A DNA stretch of 64,000 bases from Physcomitrium patens (taxonomy: Eukaryota; Streptophyta; Bryopsida; Funariales; Funariaceae), in contig NC_037264.1 of NCBI RefSeq assembly GCF_000002425.4, positions 10,027,211 to 10,091,210 on the forward strand. Direction: 5' to 3'. Positions 13,128-24,047 of this stretch are shown here, piece after piece. The translations under genes and the position numbers were made by a program. Positions within the stretch are counted from its first letter, which is position 1, and each line of letters starts with the position of its first letter. The notes below the pieces were generated by a model. That model made no database searches. It saw only the letters and a list, made by a program, of their open reading frames with translations, and was not told the DNA's origin.

Positions 13128-16100
13128 TCAAAGAAGCCATACTTTACTTCCAACTTTAAAAGTAGGCGCCTCATTTCGATATTTATCTGCAGATGCCTTG
13201 TAACTCTCTTGGGCAGATTGCAATTGAAGCTTCAACGTCGCTTGAAGCTCCGATAGTTGCTTCACAAATCCTTCAGCTGCTGGGTTGTTATTTGCTGAAG
13301 AACTCAATAAATCGAGCTTGGGGTGGTATCCATAGTTGGAGAAGAATGGTATTTGTTGAGTTGACGCATGAAGAGTGTTGTTGTATGCGAACTCAGCAAG
13401 CGGTAGATATGCAGTCCAATCATCTTGTTGATAGTTGATGCTGCATCGTAAATATTGCTCCAAAACTTGATTCACCCACTCCGTTTGACCGTCAGTTTGA
13501 GGATGAAAAGCCGAAGAGAGCTTAATATCTACCTTCAATATCTCAAAGAGGGACCTCCAAAACTTGGATACAAACTGAGTACCTCGATCAGACACGATAT
13601 CATCTGGTAGGCCATGATAACGATATATGTTATCAAGAAAGAGTCTTGCGGTGTCTTCACTTGACGATGTTTTCTTGCAAGGCACGAAATGCGCCATCTT
13701 TGTAAATCGATCCACCACAACAAAGATGCTGTCAAATGAATTCGATGGCGGTAGGTCCGTAATGAAGTCCATAGAAATTGAAGACCATGGTCGGTGCGGA
13801 ATAGGCAATGGCTGGAGAAGTCCATACGGACGATGTCGAGGGATCTTGGATCTTGAACAAACATCACAAGAAAGGACAAATTCCTTCACATCCTTCCACA
13901 TTTGGGGCCACCAAAAATCTCGTGAAATGAGCTCCAAAGTCTTGTTGAATCCAAAATGTCCCGCAGCTGAAAAGTCGTGGCGAGATTGAAGTACTCGGAG
14001 TCGAGTTGGTCCTTTTGGGATATACAACCGCTCCTCAAAATACAGAAGATCTCCCTCCACCTTAAACTTGTCATTATCGACACGTTGTTTGATGTCAAGA
14101 GCTATAGAATCCTCAATGGTCGCAGTACGTACTTCGCTGAGGAAGCCGTCATCGATAGTTGCAACAGTAGCAAAAATCCTGAATTTTTCTGGTTTCAACA
14201 ATGTTGTACATTGTTGATCAAACGCTGCTTCTCCAGCCTTTGGCGCAAGATACGATCTCCTCGATAATGCGTCAGATAATCCTTGCTGTTTTTCAGGGCG
14301 GTAGGTGATAATAAAGTCAAATCGTGATAGAGACATATTCCATCGAGCTTGACGACGATTCAAAATTCGAGCTGTCATGAAGTACTCCAAATTCTTGTGG
14401 TCCGTATAAATAGTCACTGGATGTGCAGCTCCTTCGAGGAAGTGACGCCACTCTTGGAAGGCATCCACTATAGCAAGCAGCTCTTTGTCGTGGATCTCGT
14501 AGTTGATCTCAGCAGCAAAGAACTTCCGTGAATAGAACGCAACTGGGTGAAGCTTCTTGTCTATGCCCATCTGTGAAAGCACAACTTTCAAAGCAAAATC
14601 TGAAGCATCGGTCTCTAAATAGAAAGCCTTTGCAAAGTCAGGGTGTACCAAGATTGGAGCCGTAGTGAATGCCGTCTTAAGATCTTGAAATGCTTTTGCT
14701 GCTTGTGATCCCCATTCGAGCTTGTCTTTGCTTGTTAGACGCGTGAGTGGTGCAGCAACTTGAGAATAATTCTTGATGAAGATTCGATAGAAGTTAGCAA
14801 ATCCAAGAAAACACTGAACATCTCTAACCGTCTTCGGAACTTCCCAAGACATAATTGCTTCTACCTTTTTTGGATCCATCTTCAAGCCCTCTGTAGTCGC
14901 AATGAAGCCCAAAAATTCCATCTCATTCTGGTGAAATTGACACTTCTCCAACTTGGCGTAGAGTCCTCGTTCGCGTAGTTTTTCAAAAACCAAACAAACG
15001 TGCTTCTCATGTTCTTCTTCATTCTTGGAAAATATCAAAATATCATCCAGATAGATGACAACAAAGTCATCGAGGTACTCCCGAAAGATGTCGTTCATCA
15101 TATGCTGAAAGACCGCTGGAGCATTGGTAAGACCAAAAGGCATGACATTGTACTCAAAATGGCCATACCTTGTACGAAAGGTTGTCTTCCATTCATCTCC
15201 TTCTTTGATTCGCACAAGGTTGTAGGCTCCTCTTAAATCAATCTTTGTAAAAATCCTTGCACGTCCAAGTTGATCTAAGAGGTCGGAGATCAAAGGTAAG
15301 GGATAGCGATTTTTCTTGGTCACCTTGTTGAGTCCTCGGTAGTCCACGCACATCCGCAGTGAGCCATCCTTTTTCTTCACGAATAGGATTGGTGCTTCAG
15401 CTGGCGACTTTGAATGTCGAATAAAATTCTTGGCTAGATTCTCATCGATGTACTTCCGCAATTCTGCCAACTCCGTCTGCGATAGGTTGTATATTGGACC
15501 AAAAGGTGGTTGCGCTCCTTCCTCTAAGTCTATGACGCAATCATATGGTCGATGTTTCGGCAGTATATCGGCGTTCTTCTTCTGAAACACGTCTTCAAAA
15601 TCCCTATATTGCTCTGGTATATTCGATGTTGAGATATTCTCGCCGCTAGTTGGAGCTGCATAAATGACAAATGGTGCGCCTTCCTTGGACAATCTTAGGA
15701 ATGCTCTCGCTCCAATAAACATGGATTTCTTCATGTAGGTTCTACCAACAGGTTTATTATTATTTTTTTCAGGAAATGTTATCCTTCGTAGCCTCCAATC
15801 AATAGACGGATTATGATCTTCTAACCAAGAAAGACCAAGGATAACAGGGCTTGATGGGATTCTAATAATATTAAAAATAACGTGACTACTATGGTCCTTA
15901 AACACCACTTCTATAGGTTCTGATTCGTGGGTAACGTTGCCTGACAATAAGGGTCGTCCATCTATCACCTCTACGTGAACAGGTTTGGACTTCTGTACTA
16001 AACGGATCTTGTGGCGTTTAGCAAACTCTTCATCTAAAAAACAAGTAGATGCCCCCGAATCCAATAAAGCTAAAGTTTTTTGTTTTTGAGAGCCTAAAAA

Positions 16101-16184
16101 CAAAGGAATTGTAAAACAACGGGCAGGTTGGACAGAGAAGGAGGAACCTGATTGTTGTCGTGATATTAGATTGTCCAGCCGCAC
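13128..16184 (-). CDS. pol: Pol polyprotein of chromovirus B (protease, RT, RNase H, integrase)
   Basis: A Gypsy-order pol region. An aspartic protease has LLDSGASTCFLDEEF. Reverse transcriptase has RMCVDYRGLNKVT, FGLTNAPAVFQ and YLDDILIFSK. RNase H begins with LETDASDFALKVVLSQ and ends with GLSDALSRRSYL. Integrase has the HHCC finger (HFGF ... CDVCSRSK) and the catalytic core with MDFITDLP, SDRGTQF and HPQTDGQTE. The order protease-RT-RNase H-integrase marks Ty3/Gypsy, and the attached chromodomain marks the chromovirus branch. Because the insertion is recent, most of the region remains readable. Confidence 0.95.
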   Translation of the reverse strand: MRLDNLISRQQSGSSFSVQPARCFTIPLFLGSQKQKTLALLDSGASTCFLDEEFAKRHKIRLVQKSKPVHVEVIDGRPLLSGNVTHESEPIEVVFKDHSSHVIFNIIRIPSSPVILGLSWLEDHNPSIDWRLRRITFPEKNNNKPVGRTYMKKSMFIGARAFLRLSKEGAPFVIYAAPTSGENISTSNIPEQYRDFEDVFQKKNADILPKHRPYDCVIDLEEGAQPPFGPIYNLSQTELAELRKYIDENLAKNFIRHSKSPAEAPILFVKKKDGSLRMCVDYRGLNKVTKKNRYPLPLISDLLDQLGRARIFTKIDLRGAYNLVRIKEGDEWKTTFRTRYGHFEYNVMPFGLTNAPAVFQHMMNDIFREYLDDFVVIYLDDILIFSKNEEEHEKHVCLVFEKLRERGLYAKLEKCQFHQNEMEFLGFIATTEGLKMDPKKVEAIMSWEVPKTVRDVQCFLGFANFYRIFIKNYSQVAAPLTRLTSKDKLEWGSQAAKAFQDLKTAFTTAPILVHPDFAKAFYLETDASDFALKVVLSQMGIDKKLHPVAFYSRKFFAAEINYEIHDKELLAIVDAFQEWRHFLEGAAHPVTIYTDHKNLEYFMTARILNRRQARWNMSLSRFDFIITYRPEKQQGLSDALSRRSYLAPKAGEAAFDQQCTTLLKPEKFRIFATVATIDDGFLSEVRTATIEDSIALDIKQRVDNDKFKVEGDLLYFEERLYIPKGPTRLRVLQSRHDFSAAGHFGFNKTLELISRDFWWPQMWKDVKEFVLSCDVCSRSKIPRHRPYGLLQPLPIPHRPWSSISMDFITDLPPSNSFDSIFVVVDRFTKMAHFVPCKKTSSSEDTARLFLDNIYRYHGLPDDIVSDRGTQFVSKFWRSLFEILKVDIKLSSAFHPQTDGQTEWVNQVLEQYLRCSINYQQDDWTAYLPLAEFAYNNTLHASTQQIPFFSNYGYHPKLDLLSSSANNNPAAEGFVKQLSELQATLKLQLQSAQESYKASADKYRNEAPTFKVGSKVWLL

Positions 16185-16189
16185 GGTTC

Positions 16190-17191
16190 CTACTGTGGCT
16201 GGGCATTGTCGTTTTCCGGAATCATCGCACTTCTAGTCTTGACAGGGTGCCAATTTTGCTTCTTTGGGCAATTTCCAACCTTGTGACCTTCTTCTCCACA
16301 GTACAAACATAACCCTTCCTCCATACGTCGTTTCTTCTCTGTTGGAGTAAGAGATCGGACACGCGCCGTGTCGATTTGCATGTCTGTTGCCTCCGAATGT
16401 GAGTTTAAGCTATTTGCAGACATAGTCACGTCGTAACGAGTCATTTGGTGTCTTGGACATTAGTCTTGGCGACGCTGGAATAGGCGGTTGTCACACTTTA
16501 CAGCTTGGCTAATAGCTTCGTTGAGCGTTTGAGGATCAGGAAGAGATAACAGCAAGTCCTTCACATCATCCTTCAAGCTCCAATAAAACTAACTCACCAA
16601 CGCCTCTTCACCCCAATTAATGTCACTTGCCAATTGTCTGAAATCCGAGGCATAGACTGATGCAGAGCGTGTTCCTTGTCGTAGCGATCGGATCTTTGTT
16701 GTAGCCCATCGAACTTTATTATGCTCGCCAAATGCTTCTGCAAACGCCTCCAAGAACGTTTCAAAGTTGCTCAGGATTGGCGATCGCTTCTCGAACAAGG
16801 GAGTAAACCAAGACAGAGCTTGTGCTGTAAGCAAGGTTCCAACAAGCCCAACACGCGCTTCCTTCGTCAGATAACGTTCGGGCTGTAAAATTGTTATCAA
16901 CCTGATTTGGTTGACAAAACCTCGAAACTTGGAACGAGTTCCATCAAACTTATCCGGAAGACTAACTCGAGGCTCCTTTCGTTGTAGGACTACTCGATCT
17001 TGTTGAAATGGAGGTAGAACTGCTTCTTCTGGCGCAGAAGTTTGAGGCTGATATGCTTTAGATGGCGCTATCCCAGATGCTCCATTGTTATGGAGTCCTA
17101 CCATGACTCCTTCGATCTCTGTTGTCCTATGTGACAACGAGGCAAGAGCATTTATGATGGCGTCTAGTTTGGATTCCAAACTTTCAGCCAT
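16190..17191 (-). CDS. gag: Gag region of chromovirus B
   Basis: This is the capsid-type Gag: an N-terminal helical segment, then RVSLPDKFDGTRSKFRGFVN, which opens the Gypsy retrotransposon gag domain, further on FEKRSPILSNFETFLEAFAE, and at the end the CCHC zinc knuckle CLYCGEEGHKVGNCPKK followed by the protease part. The equivalent FDGTRSKFRGFIN text of element A lies just outside B's left end, which shows that B landed in the gag of a relative. Confidence 0.9.
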
Positions 17192-17459
17192 TTTAACGTC
17201 TTAACCTTCGGCTAACCTTCAGAAAGAAGAAAAAAGAGTTTTGACAAGAGGACAATATTGGTTCAGAGGAGAGTACTCCACAACCTCTAAAACGCCTTAA
17301 GACTCCAAGATGAGGGGTAATCCACTCTCTCCAAGAAGAATAAGGCTCCAATATTGAGAAAGAAGAGATATCAGTTTAGAGGAGGGTAATCCGCAACCTC
17401 TAAAACACTAGCACACCTTCAAGAAGAGGGGTAATCCACTCTCTAACAAGAAGGAACTA

Positions 17460-17471
17460 GCTCTGATACCA
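17460..17471 (-). promoter_or_regulatory. Initiator-tRNA-like primer site, displaced, in B
   Basis: On the minus strand TGGTATCAGAGC matches the 3' end of plant initiator tRNA-Met, the usual plant LTR primer. However, it lies 23 bases inside the LTR end rather than directly beside it. C has a diverged version near 29911-29922. See findings for the competing self-priming site. Confidence 0.5.
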
Positions 17472-17481
17472 ATGAAAATGC

Positions 17482-17492
17482 AGTCTCGACAA
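17482..17492 (-). promoter_or_regulatory. Candidate self-priming primer-binding site of B
   Basis: On the minus strand TTGTCGAGACT lies two bases from the 5' LTR. It is complementary at 10 of 11 bases to the predicted transcript start (minus strand of 17620-17630), which lies about 32 bases downstream of the TATA box at 17655-17662. Confidence 0.6.
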
Positions 17493-17494
17493 AC

Positions 17495-17927
17495 TGTCAT
17501 GGACACAAAATACAGACTTGAAATCTAACAAGAAGTTCAAGAAGAAGTGGCAGAACTAGATTAAACAGATGAGTACAAGAACAACACCAGAAAGGTGAGC
17601 TAGAGCTCCAAGAGATGTGTTGTCGAGAGTGAAGAACCCTTCAGCCTCGACTCCTATATATACTACTGAATAGGAAGCTTCTCGAGCTACTTCCGCTAAC
17701 TAGGACGCTTCTCCAACAACTTCTACTAATTAGGAAACTTCTTGAGCAACTTCCTAGAATCTATCAGAATATTCTAGAACCTTCTAAGAATATTCTAGAA
17801 TCTTCTAAGAGAATCTTTAGAGAATATTCTAAGAATCTTCTAGAACCTTCTAAAGGAATCTTTAGAGAATCTTTAGAGAATATTCTAGAAGAATATTCGA
17901 AGAATCTTCCAATGTATGTCCATGACA
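17495..17927 (-). repeat. 5' LTR of chromovirus B
   Basis: 433 bp with TG...CA ends. U3 holds the heat-shock-like array (17767-17910), followed by TATATATA (17655-17662) and a short leader with a weak U3/R hairpin. The target duplication ACAAC follows at 17928-17932. Confidence 0.96.
17767..17910 (-). promoter_or_regulatory. Heat-shock-element array, 5' LTR of B
   Basis: At least four near-perfect groups of alternating GAA/TTC triplets at 2-base spacing occur in about 145 bases, roughly 100-250 bases upstream of the TATA box in the direction of transcription. Examples are GAATATTCTAGAACCTTC, GAATATTCTAGAATCTTC and GAATCTTCTAGAACCTTC. One 21-bp unit is present here but absent in the other LTR. 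Confidence 0.75.
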
Positions 17928-20900
17928 ACAACTTGTGATTGAACTTCATCTCCAAAGCTATCCAACTCCAAGATCGCAAGTTAGATTCATTGGTACGCTT
18001 CTTTCAGGTTTAGCATTATCATGGTTTTCATCTTTTCTTGAACGACAAGATCTAATATTAGATAATCTAGAGGTTTTTTTGTTGGAGTTTCAATCCATGT
18101 ATGGAGAACATGATGCAATTCGTGTTGCAACCAATAAGATCGGTAGTTTGCAACAAGGCAATCGATCAATAATATTGTATGCTTTATAATTTCGATAACT
18201 TGCAACTGATATTAAGTAGGATGATGCTGCACTTGTTAGCCAATTTCTATACGGATTATAATATGAGATAAAAAAATTAATATTCAACTTACTAGATTCT
18301 CAAACATTGAGTCAAGCAATTGACTTTGTTGTGAAGTAAGACAATCGTGTTTTTGAATTTCAATCTAAGAATCGTATAAGTGGACCTCAATGTTACTATA
18401 ATTCAATGGCAATACCAACATCTCTTCAACACATACATTCGAAAGTAGAGGATATGCAAATTCATGCGATACGTTTCAAACTTCTTATTGAGCAAGAAAA
18501 GACTCGTCGTTATTAAGAAGGATTGTGCTTATATTGTGGAAAACCTACGCACATTGCTCAACATTGTCCAAAGAAGCGACGCAACTATAAAATGAGGAGT
18601 ACGGTGATCAAAGAAGATAGCATATCGGAAAACAAATTTATCTAGCTACAATAGGGACCATGCAGCTGGAACCTTGTACAATGCCTAGTGAAGGTCCTAT
18701 CTTTCCCTCAGAATCCTCTCCATGTTTTACCATAAATATTATTCTAGGACTTAAATATCACAAAGTCTCTACCTTGTTAGATTCAGGAGCCTCAGTATGT
18801 TTCTTAGATGAAGAATTTACTAAAAGATATAGCATATTTTTAGTGAAGAAAACTAAACTTCTTCATGTAGAAGTCATAGATGGTTATCCATTGTCTTTAG
18901 GAGATGTTACTCATGAAATCCTTCCTATAGAAATAGCAATTAATGGTCATAGTAGCTTTGTAATATTTAATATCATTAGATGTCCTTCTAATCCAATCAT
19001 TTTAGGTTTATCATGGCTAAAAAAATATAATCCTAAAATAGATTAGACTTCTCGTAGTCTTGACTTTTTTGAAAGTATAACTAAGAGTATAGTTAATCAA
19101 GTAGAAAGTCATAACTCTAATATAATTAAACCTATATTTGTAGGTACAAGAGCTTTCTTGCATGCTGCAAAAGAATGATCACCTTGTATCATTTATGCCA
19201 CACCAGTTTCTACTGGTGGAAAGACTTCAAGTGGCATTCCAAGCCAATATCAAGATTTTCAAGATGTATTTGAAAAAAAGAATGCGGATACTCTTCTAGA
19301 ACATTGTTCCTATGATTACTCAATTGACCTTCAAGAAAGAGTACAACCGCCATTTGGACCAATCTACAATTTATCTCAAAATGAGTTGGTTGAACTCAAG
19401 GAGTATATTGAAGAGAATCTAGCTAAGAACTTCATACGCCATTCCAAATCTCCAACAAGAGCTCCAATTTTATTTGTGAAGAAAAAAGATGGATCATTGC
19501 GGATGTGTGTTGATTATTGAGGACTCAACAAAATCACTGTCAAAAAATGCTACTTGCTACTTTTAATATCTCGACTTCTTGATCAATTGAATCAAGTTAA
19601 GATCTATACAAAAATAGATCTATAAGGAGCATACAATTTGGTATGCATCAAAAAAAGAGATGAATGGAAGACTGTATTTTGAATAAGGTATGAACATTTC
19701 AAATACAATGTCATGCCTTTTGGACTTACAAATGCACTAGCAGCATTCTAACATCTAATGAATGATATCTTTTGGGAGTTTTTAGATGATTTTATTGTTT
19801 GTTACCTAGATGACATCTTAATCTATTCTAAGAATATATGAGAACATCAACTTTATGTTCATCATGTATTACAAAAACTAAGAAATGTGGGACTCTATGC
19901 CAAGATAGAAAAGTGTGTATTTCACACTACTCAAGTCAACTTCTTAGGATACATCATTTCAAATGATGGACTTATGATGGATCCTAAGAAAGTTCAAACT
20001 ATTATAGATTGGAAGATTCCAAAAATGGTAAGAGATATCCAATGCTTTTTGAGATTTGCCAACTACTATCAGATCTTCATCAAAGACTTTTTTCAAGTTG
20101 AAGTTCTACTTATACGTTTGATTTGTAAAGACAAACTTCAATGGAATCAAGAAGTAGAAGTAGCATTTGAATCTTTAAAGACAGCTTTTATTTTTACACC
20201 AATCTTGTATCGCGTCGATTTTTTTATGCTATTTTTTATGAAATTAGACACATCAGACTTTGCTTTGGGTGCTGTATTGTCACAAATGGGAACAAATGTT
20301 AAACTTCATCCAATAGCTTTTTATTCCAAAAAATTTTCAGCAGCCGAGATCAACTATGAGATCCACGGCAAAGAACTTCTTGTAATCATGGATTCATTTC
20401 AAGAATGGTGCCATTATCTAGAAGGTGCTTCTAACCTAGTCACATTGTATAAGGATCATAAGAATCTTGAATATTTTATGTTAGTACATGTTTTGAATTG
20501 TGGCCAAGCCCGTTGGAGTATGTCTTTGTTAAAATTTGAATTCAAGATCACTTATCAACCAAAAGAACAACAAGGTTTGTCAGATGCACTCTCTAGACAA
20601 TCTTACCTTGCACCAAAGGAAAGAGATGCTACTTTCGATCAATAATCGACAATTTTCTTGAAGCCAAAGCATCTTTATCTTTGAGCAATGAAATCAACAC
20701 TAATTATTGATTCAACTTTCATTAAGCAAGTTCAGTCAAGTATGTCTTCTGATCCTCTTCTTTGTGATATTAAGGGAAATCCTTCAAAGTCTCATAATAC
20801 TTCAAAGTTTGAATTCAAGAAGAATCTACTATATTTTGAGGGATGCCTATATGTTCCAGAAGGTGAAGCTCGATTACGTGTTCTTCAAGCTCGTCATGAC

Positions 20901-21325
20901 TTTCCAATAGTAAGATATTTTGGATACAATAAAACTTTGGAACTAATATCCACAGACTTTTGGTGGCTCCAAATGTGGAAAGTAGTCAAAGATTTTGTAC
21001 AATCTTGTAATGTTTGCTCGAGATCAAAAACTCCTTGTCATCGACCTTATGGATTTCTTTAGCCATAACCCATTCCAAAACAACCATGGTCTTCTGTTTC
21101 TATGGATTTTATCACGAATCTTTTAATCTCAGGTTCTTATGACTCTATATTCATGATAGTAGATCGTTTTACCAAGATGGCACATTTTGTACCATGTACA
21201 AAATCTATCATAGGTGAAGAAATAGCTAAGCTCTTTCTTGACAATATCTATCGCTATCATGGATTATCCAAAGATATTATATCAGATAGAGGAACTCAAT
21301 TTGTATCAAGATTTTGGGAGATGTG

Positions 21326-23354
21326 AGGCCAAATTTCACCACTTGATGAAACCTATGCCACACAACAAGTCCAAGAGGTGGAATTGGAGAGCTCCCAATT
21401 GTGTAATTGTTAGATTAATTTAAATCTTTATATTAAAAAATTTAATTAGTTTTAGGCCTTCCAAGCAATGGTTACCAACATTAAATTAACACGTTAAATG
21501 AAATTTACTATCCAAACACAATAAAAATAATTAACTAAGTTATTACTATTAATTGACGATAAGAATAAAAACTTAAGTTTAAATTAAAAAAAAAATTAAA
21601 AGTTAAGTTAAAAAAATTAAAGTTAAAAATTAAGATTAAAAGGTTAAGTTAAAATTTAAAATTAAAAGGTTAAGTAAAAAAAATTAAGTTAAAAGTTAAG
21701 ATTAAAAGTTAAGTAAAAAGTTAAAATTAAAAGTTCAGTTTAAAAGTTAAAGTTAAATGTTAAAGTGAGAATATTAAAGGTTAAAAGTTAAACTTAAAAT
21801 TGATTAGCCAAAAAGTGAAATGTGGAGCTTACAATTCATTGTGAAGATGATAGTAAAAATAAAGTGAGAGAGGTGAAGGCGAAGGTATCTTGACAACACG
21901 TAAGGATTGAAGGCAGCAACCTCCTTCTACTCCAAAATTTGCCAAAATTTGTAATTGGCTTCAATTTGAATGATTCTTAGCTTGTTGCAAGGCTGACTTG
22001 AAGACGCTTTTGATCCAACAACCTTTGTTGCAATCTAATGATCTATTCGTGAGAATTCCTCCTTTGAAGTTGAGTGATCCAAACTGTTGCGGTGACCAAC
22101 CCTCTTCACTTAGAAATTCACTTAAAATTCAGATTTTCTTCAAAATCAAAAAAACTTATGCCTTTCAGAGCTTAGCTTATAAAGCTTGATGGTTCCAAAA
22201 TTTCAAATAAATCCAATCACCAAGCACTGAGAAATGCCCTTCCAAACTCGATTGGTTCAAACTGCAAAGGCAGTCGACTCCCTCAAACTCAAAAATTCAC
22301 CGAAAATTCCTTCTTATTCCAAATCAAGCAAATCTTATCTTGTTGGAAAGCTTACAACAAATTCTACAATTAATAAGAATCTCACATTGAAAAAATAGAA
22401 ATTGAGTGACTGATTGAAGAAAATCCGAGGCCCTTGAAACCCTTGGGGTATTTGAAAGGCCGAGGAGATATCTACCTCAATGAAACATATTTTAAAACTT
22501 AATGACCATTCTTCACAATGAAAATTCTATACATACACAATCCCAAGGTTCACAATGAGAATTAAAATCTAAATAAAATTAAGATAAGGGTTTCGGCCAA
22601 ATTTTGACATGGCTCCATCTTTCACCCAAAAGAGGAGAAGAGAGGGCCTAGAAAACCAAGCCTCTCTTATACAATTGAGTGGAGGCTCGTAGAAGGGTGG
22701 CTACATCCCTACCCTTGATTTTTAAGATCCCTAATCTAGATCTACGGCCTTCATTCATCCAAGAGCCAATCTCGTTATCAAGGCTGATGGCTCTTGTAAG
22801 TAGTTAAGAAAGCATTTTTTTGTAAATATAACTTCACTATTGCATTCAAAACACCTTTTTAAGCTAAGATCGACTACTCTCATACCTCAATCCATGTTCA
22901 ATTATAATTTTCATGGAAGTTTTTACTTCCAAGGATCTTGGCAATTTTTGTGAAATTCTTCAAAATAAGAATTTCATTGCTTCTCTTGTATTTTGAAGGA
23001 GAGATTGCTTATCTTGTTTTCTTTACTCCACGAGGTAAATCTGGTGCCACTATTGCATTAAAAAGACTCCCATTAAGTAGAAGAACCACCATGCCGCTTA
23101 AATTTGTCGAATTTGGAAGAAAATCCAAAATTACCATTGCTAACTTTCCTAAATCTTTTAGAGAATTATAATTCCAACTCCTAAATCATGTGAATGATTA
23201 TAGATGCACTCATAGGCTTTTAGTCAACCCTTATAGTAATGACTAACAACCTCTAAATTATTAAACTAACTAAGTTGCTATTCTAATTTTCTAACTCTTA
23301 TCACTTTAGTCTTAATTAACCTAATTCAAGGAAATAGGCTAGGATTTATACCAT
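21326..23354. other. AT-rich segment of unknown origin inside element A
   Basis: Between the integrase and chromodomain parts of A lies about 2 kb that is not chromovirus sequence. It starts with an AT-rich tandem array (21557-21800, unit close to TTAAAAGTTAAG). It then has two diverged copies of a roughly 100-bp motif near 22050-22170 and 22250-22350 (both with AAATTCAC ... AAAATTC). It ends with a 77-codon plus-strand frame (22938-23171) that I do not recognise. No terminal repeats or target duplication are obvious, so I cannot say what element it came from. Confidence 0.5.
21557..21800. repeat. AT-rich tandem repeat, unit near TTAAAAGTTAAG
   Basis: More than fifteen irregular copies of AAAAGTTAAG/AAAATTAAG words follow one another. 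The G in each word keeps a period of about 10-13 bases. It is not a telomere repeat. Confidence 0.75.
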
Positions 23355-23580
23355 CAACGGTTGTCTATTGTCCATTAGTGCAAATATGATATTAGTGAAC
23401 GTACATGGGATCCAGTAAAGAATCTTGCAAATATAGCCAAGGCGATGGAGGCTTTTCATGGACGACATCCATTAAAATCAAGATAAAAACCTTCCTTATA
23501 AAAGAAACAAGATCTAAGAAAGATAACATTCTACTTTCAATCCTTGTTTGTAGTTTCTTTATAGTTGTGATGTAGAGGAG

Positions 23581-24003
23581 ATGGAGAACCAACAACCAGT
23601 AGATTCGACTCAAGAACCTTTGTTTGTTGACCTAGTGGACGAGATATTATCATTGTCACAACCTTCAAGACGACGTAATCGAGATGAAGGTCTTCAAGAA
23701 TGACATGTTCTTCCTTGAATAGATAGCAAGATACAACGCATTTGGTATCACGACCTTGGAAGGGACTCCCGATGTTTGGTGATTTTACTAAAGGTAGGAA
23801 CAACTTTTGACGGTGTTCCAAATATTTTATTCGAAGGAAGTTATGAAGGCCTCAAAAATGATCAAATAATTGGATGGTCTTCCTACCTTGATATGAGAGA
23901 CTATCGATCATTGAGAGGCCCTATCAATCATCTTCGAAGAGAACAAAGATCAGAGTATGTGGCAAATACAATTTGTCGCATGATAGATTTCCTCAACATG
24001 TAA
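23581..24003 (+). pseudogene. Extra 3' frame of chromovirus A, unknown product
   Basis: Diverged counterpart of the extra frames in B and C, in the same place: after the chromodomain and ending 44 bases before the 3' LTR. Conserved points are SRRRNRDE near the start, then FDGVPNILFEG, and GPINHLRREQRSEYVANTI near the end. It is a fossil within a broken element. Confidence 0.6.
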
Positions 24004-24047
24004 TGACCACTCCTCATGGAACTCGTACCTAGAAGGAGGAGGAATAA

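Larger units (their letters stand above)
11778..17927 (-). mobile_element. Chromovirus B: young, nearly whole Gypsy LTR retrotransposon
   Basis: About 6.15 kb, minus orientation, with LTRs at 17495-17927 (5') and 11778-12189 (3') and an exact 5-bp target duplication inside element A. Reading in its own direction there are gag (about 17.19-16.59 kb), a CCHC knuckle CLYCGEEGHKVGNC (about 16.3 kb), protease LLDSGAS, reverse transcriptase with YLDDILIFSK, RNase H, a zinc-finger integrase (together 16184-13128), a C-terminal chromodomain (about 13.09-12.71) and an extra frame at 12593-12240. Apart from a 21-bp length difference, the LTRs differ at only about three positions (<1%), so insertion is recent. 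It looks close to whole, with a small number of breaks. Base composition is clearly richer in GC than element A, as expected for less time under cytosine decay. Confidence 0.97.

Noticed and set aside
21557-21800. Possible telomere-like repeat
   Set aside because: The unit is irregular and lacks the TTTAGGG or related plant telomere word.
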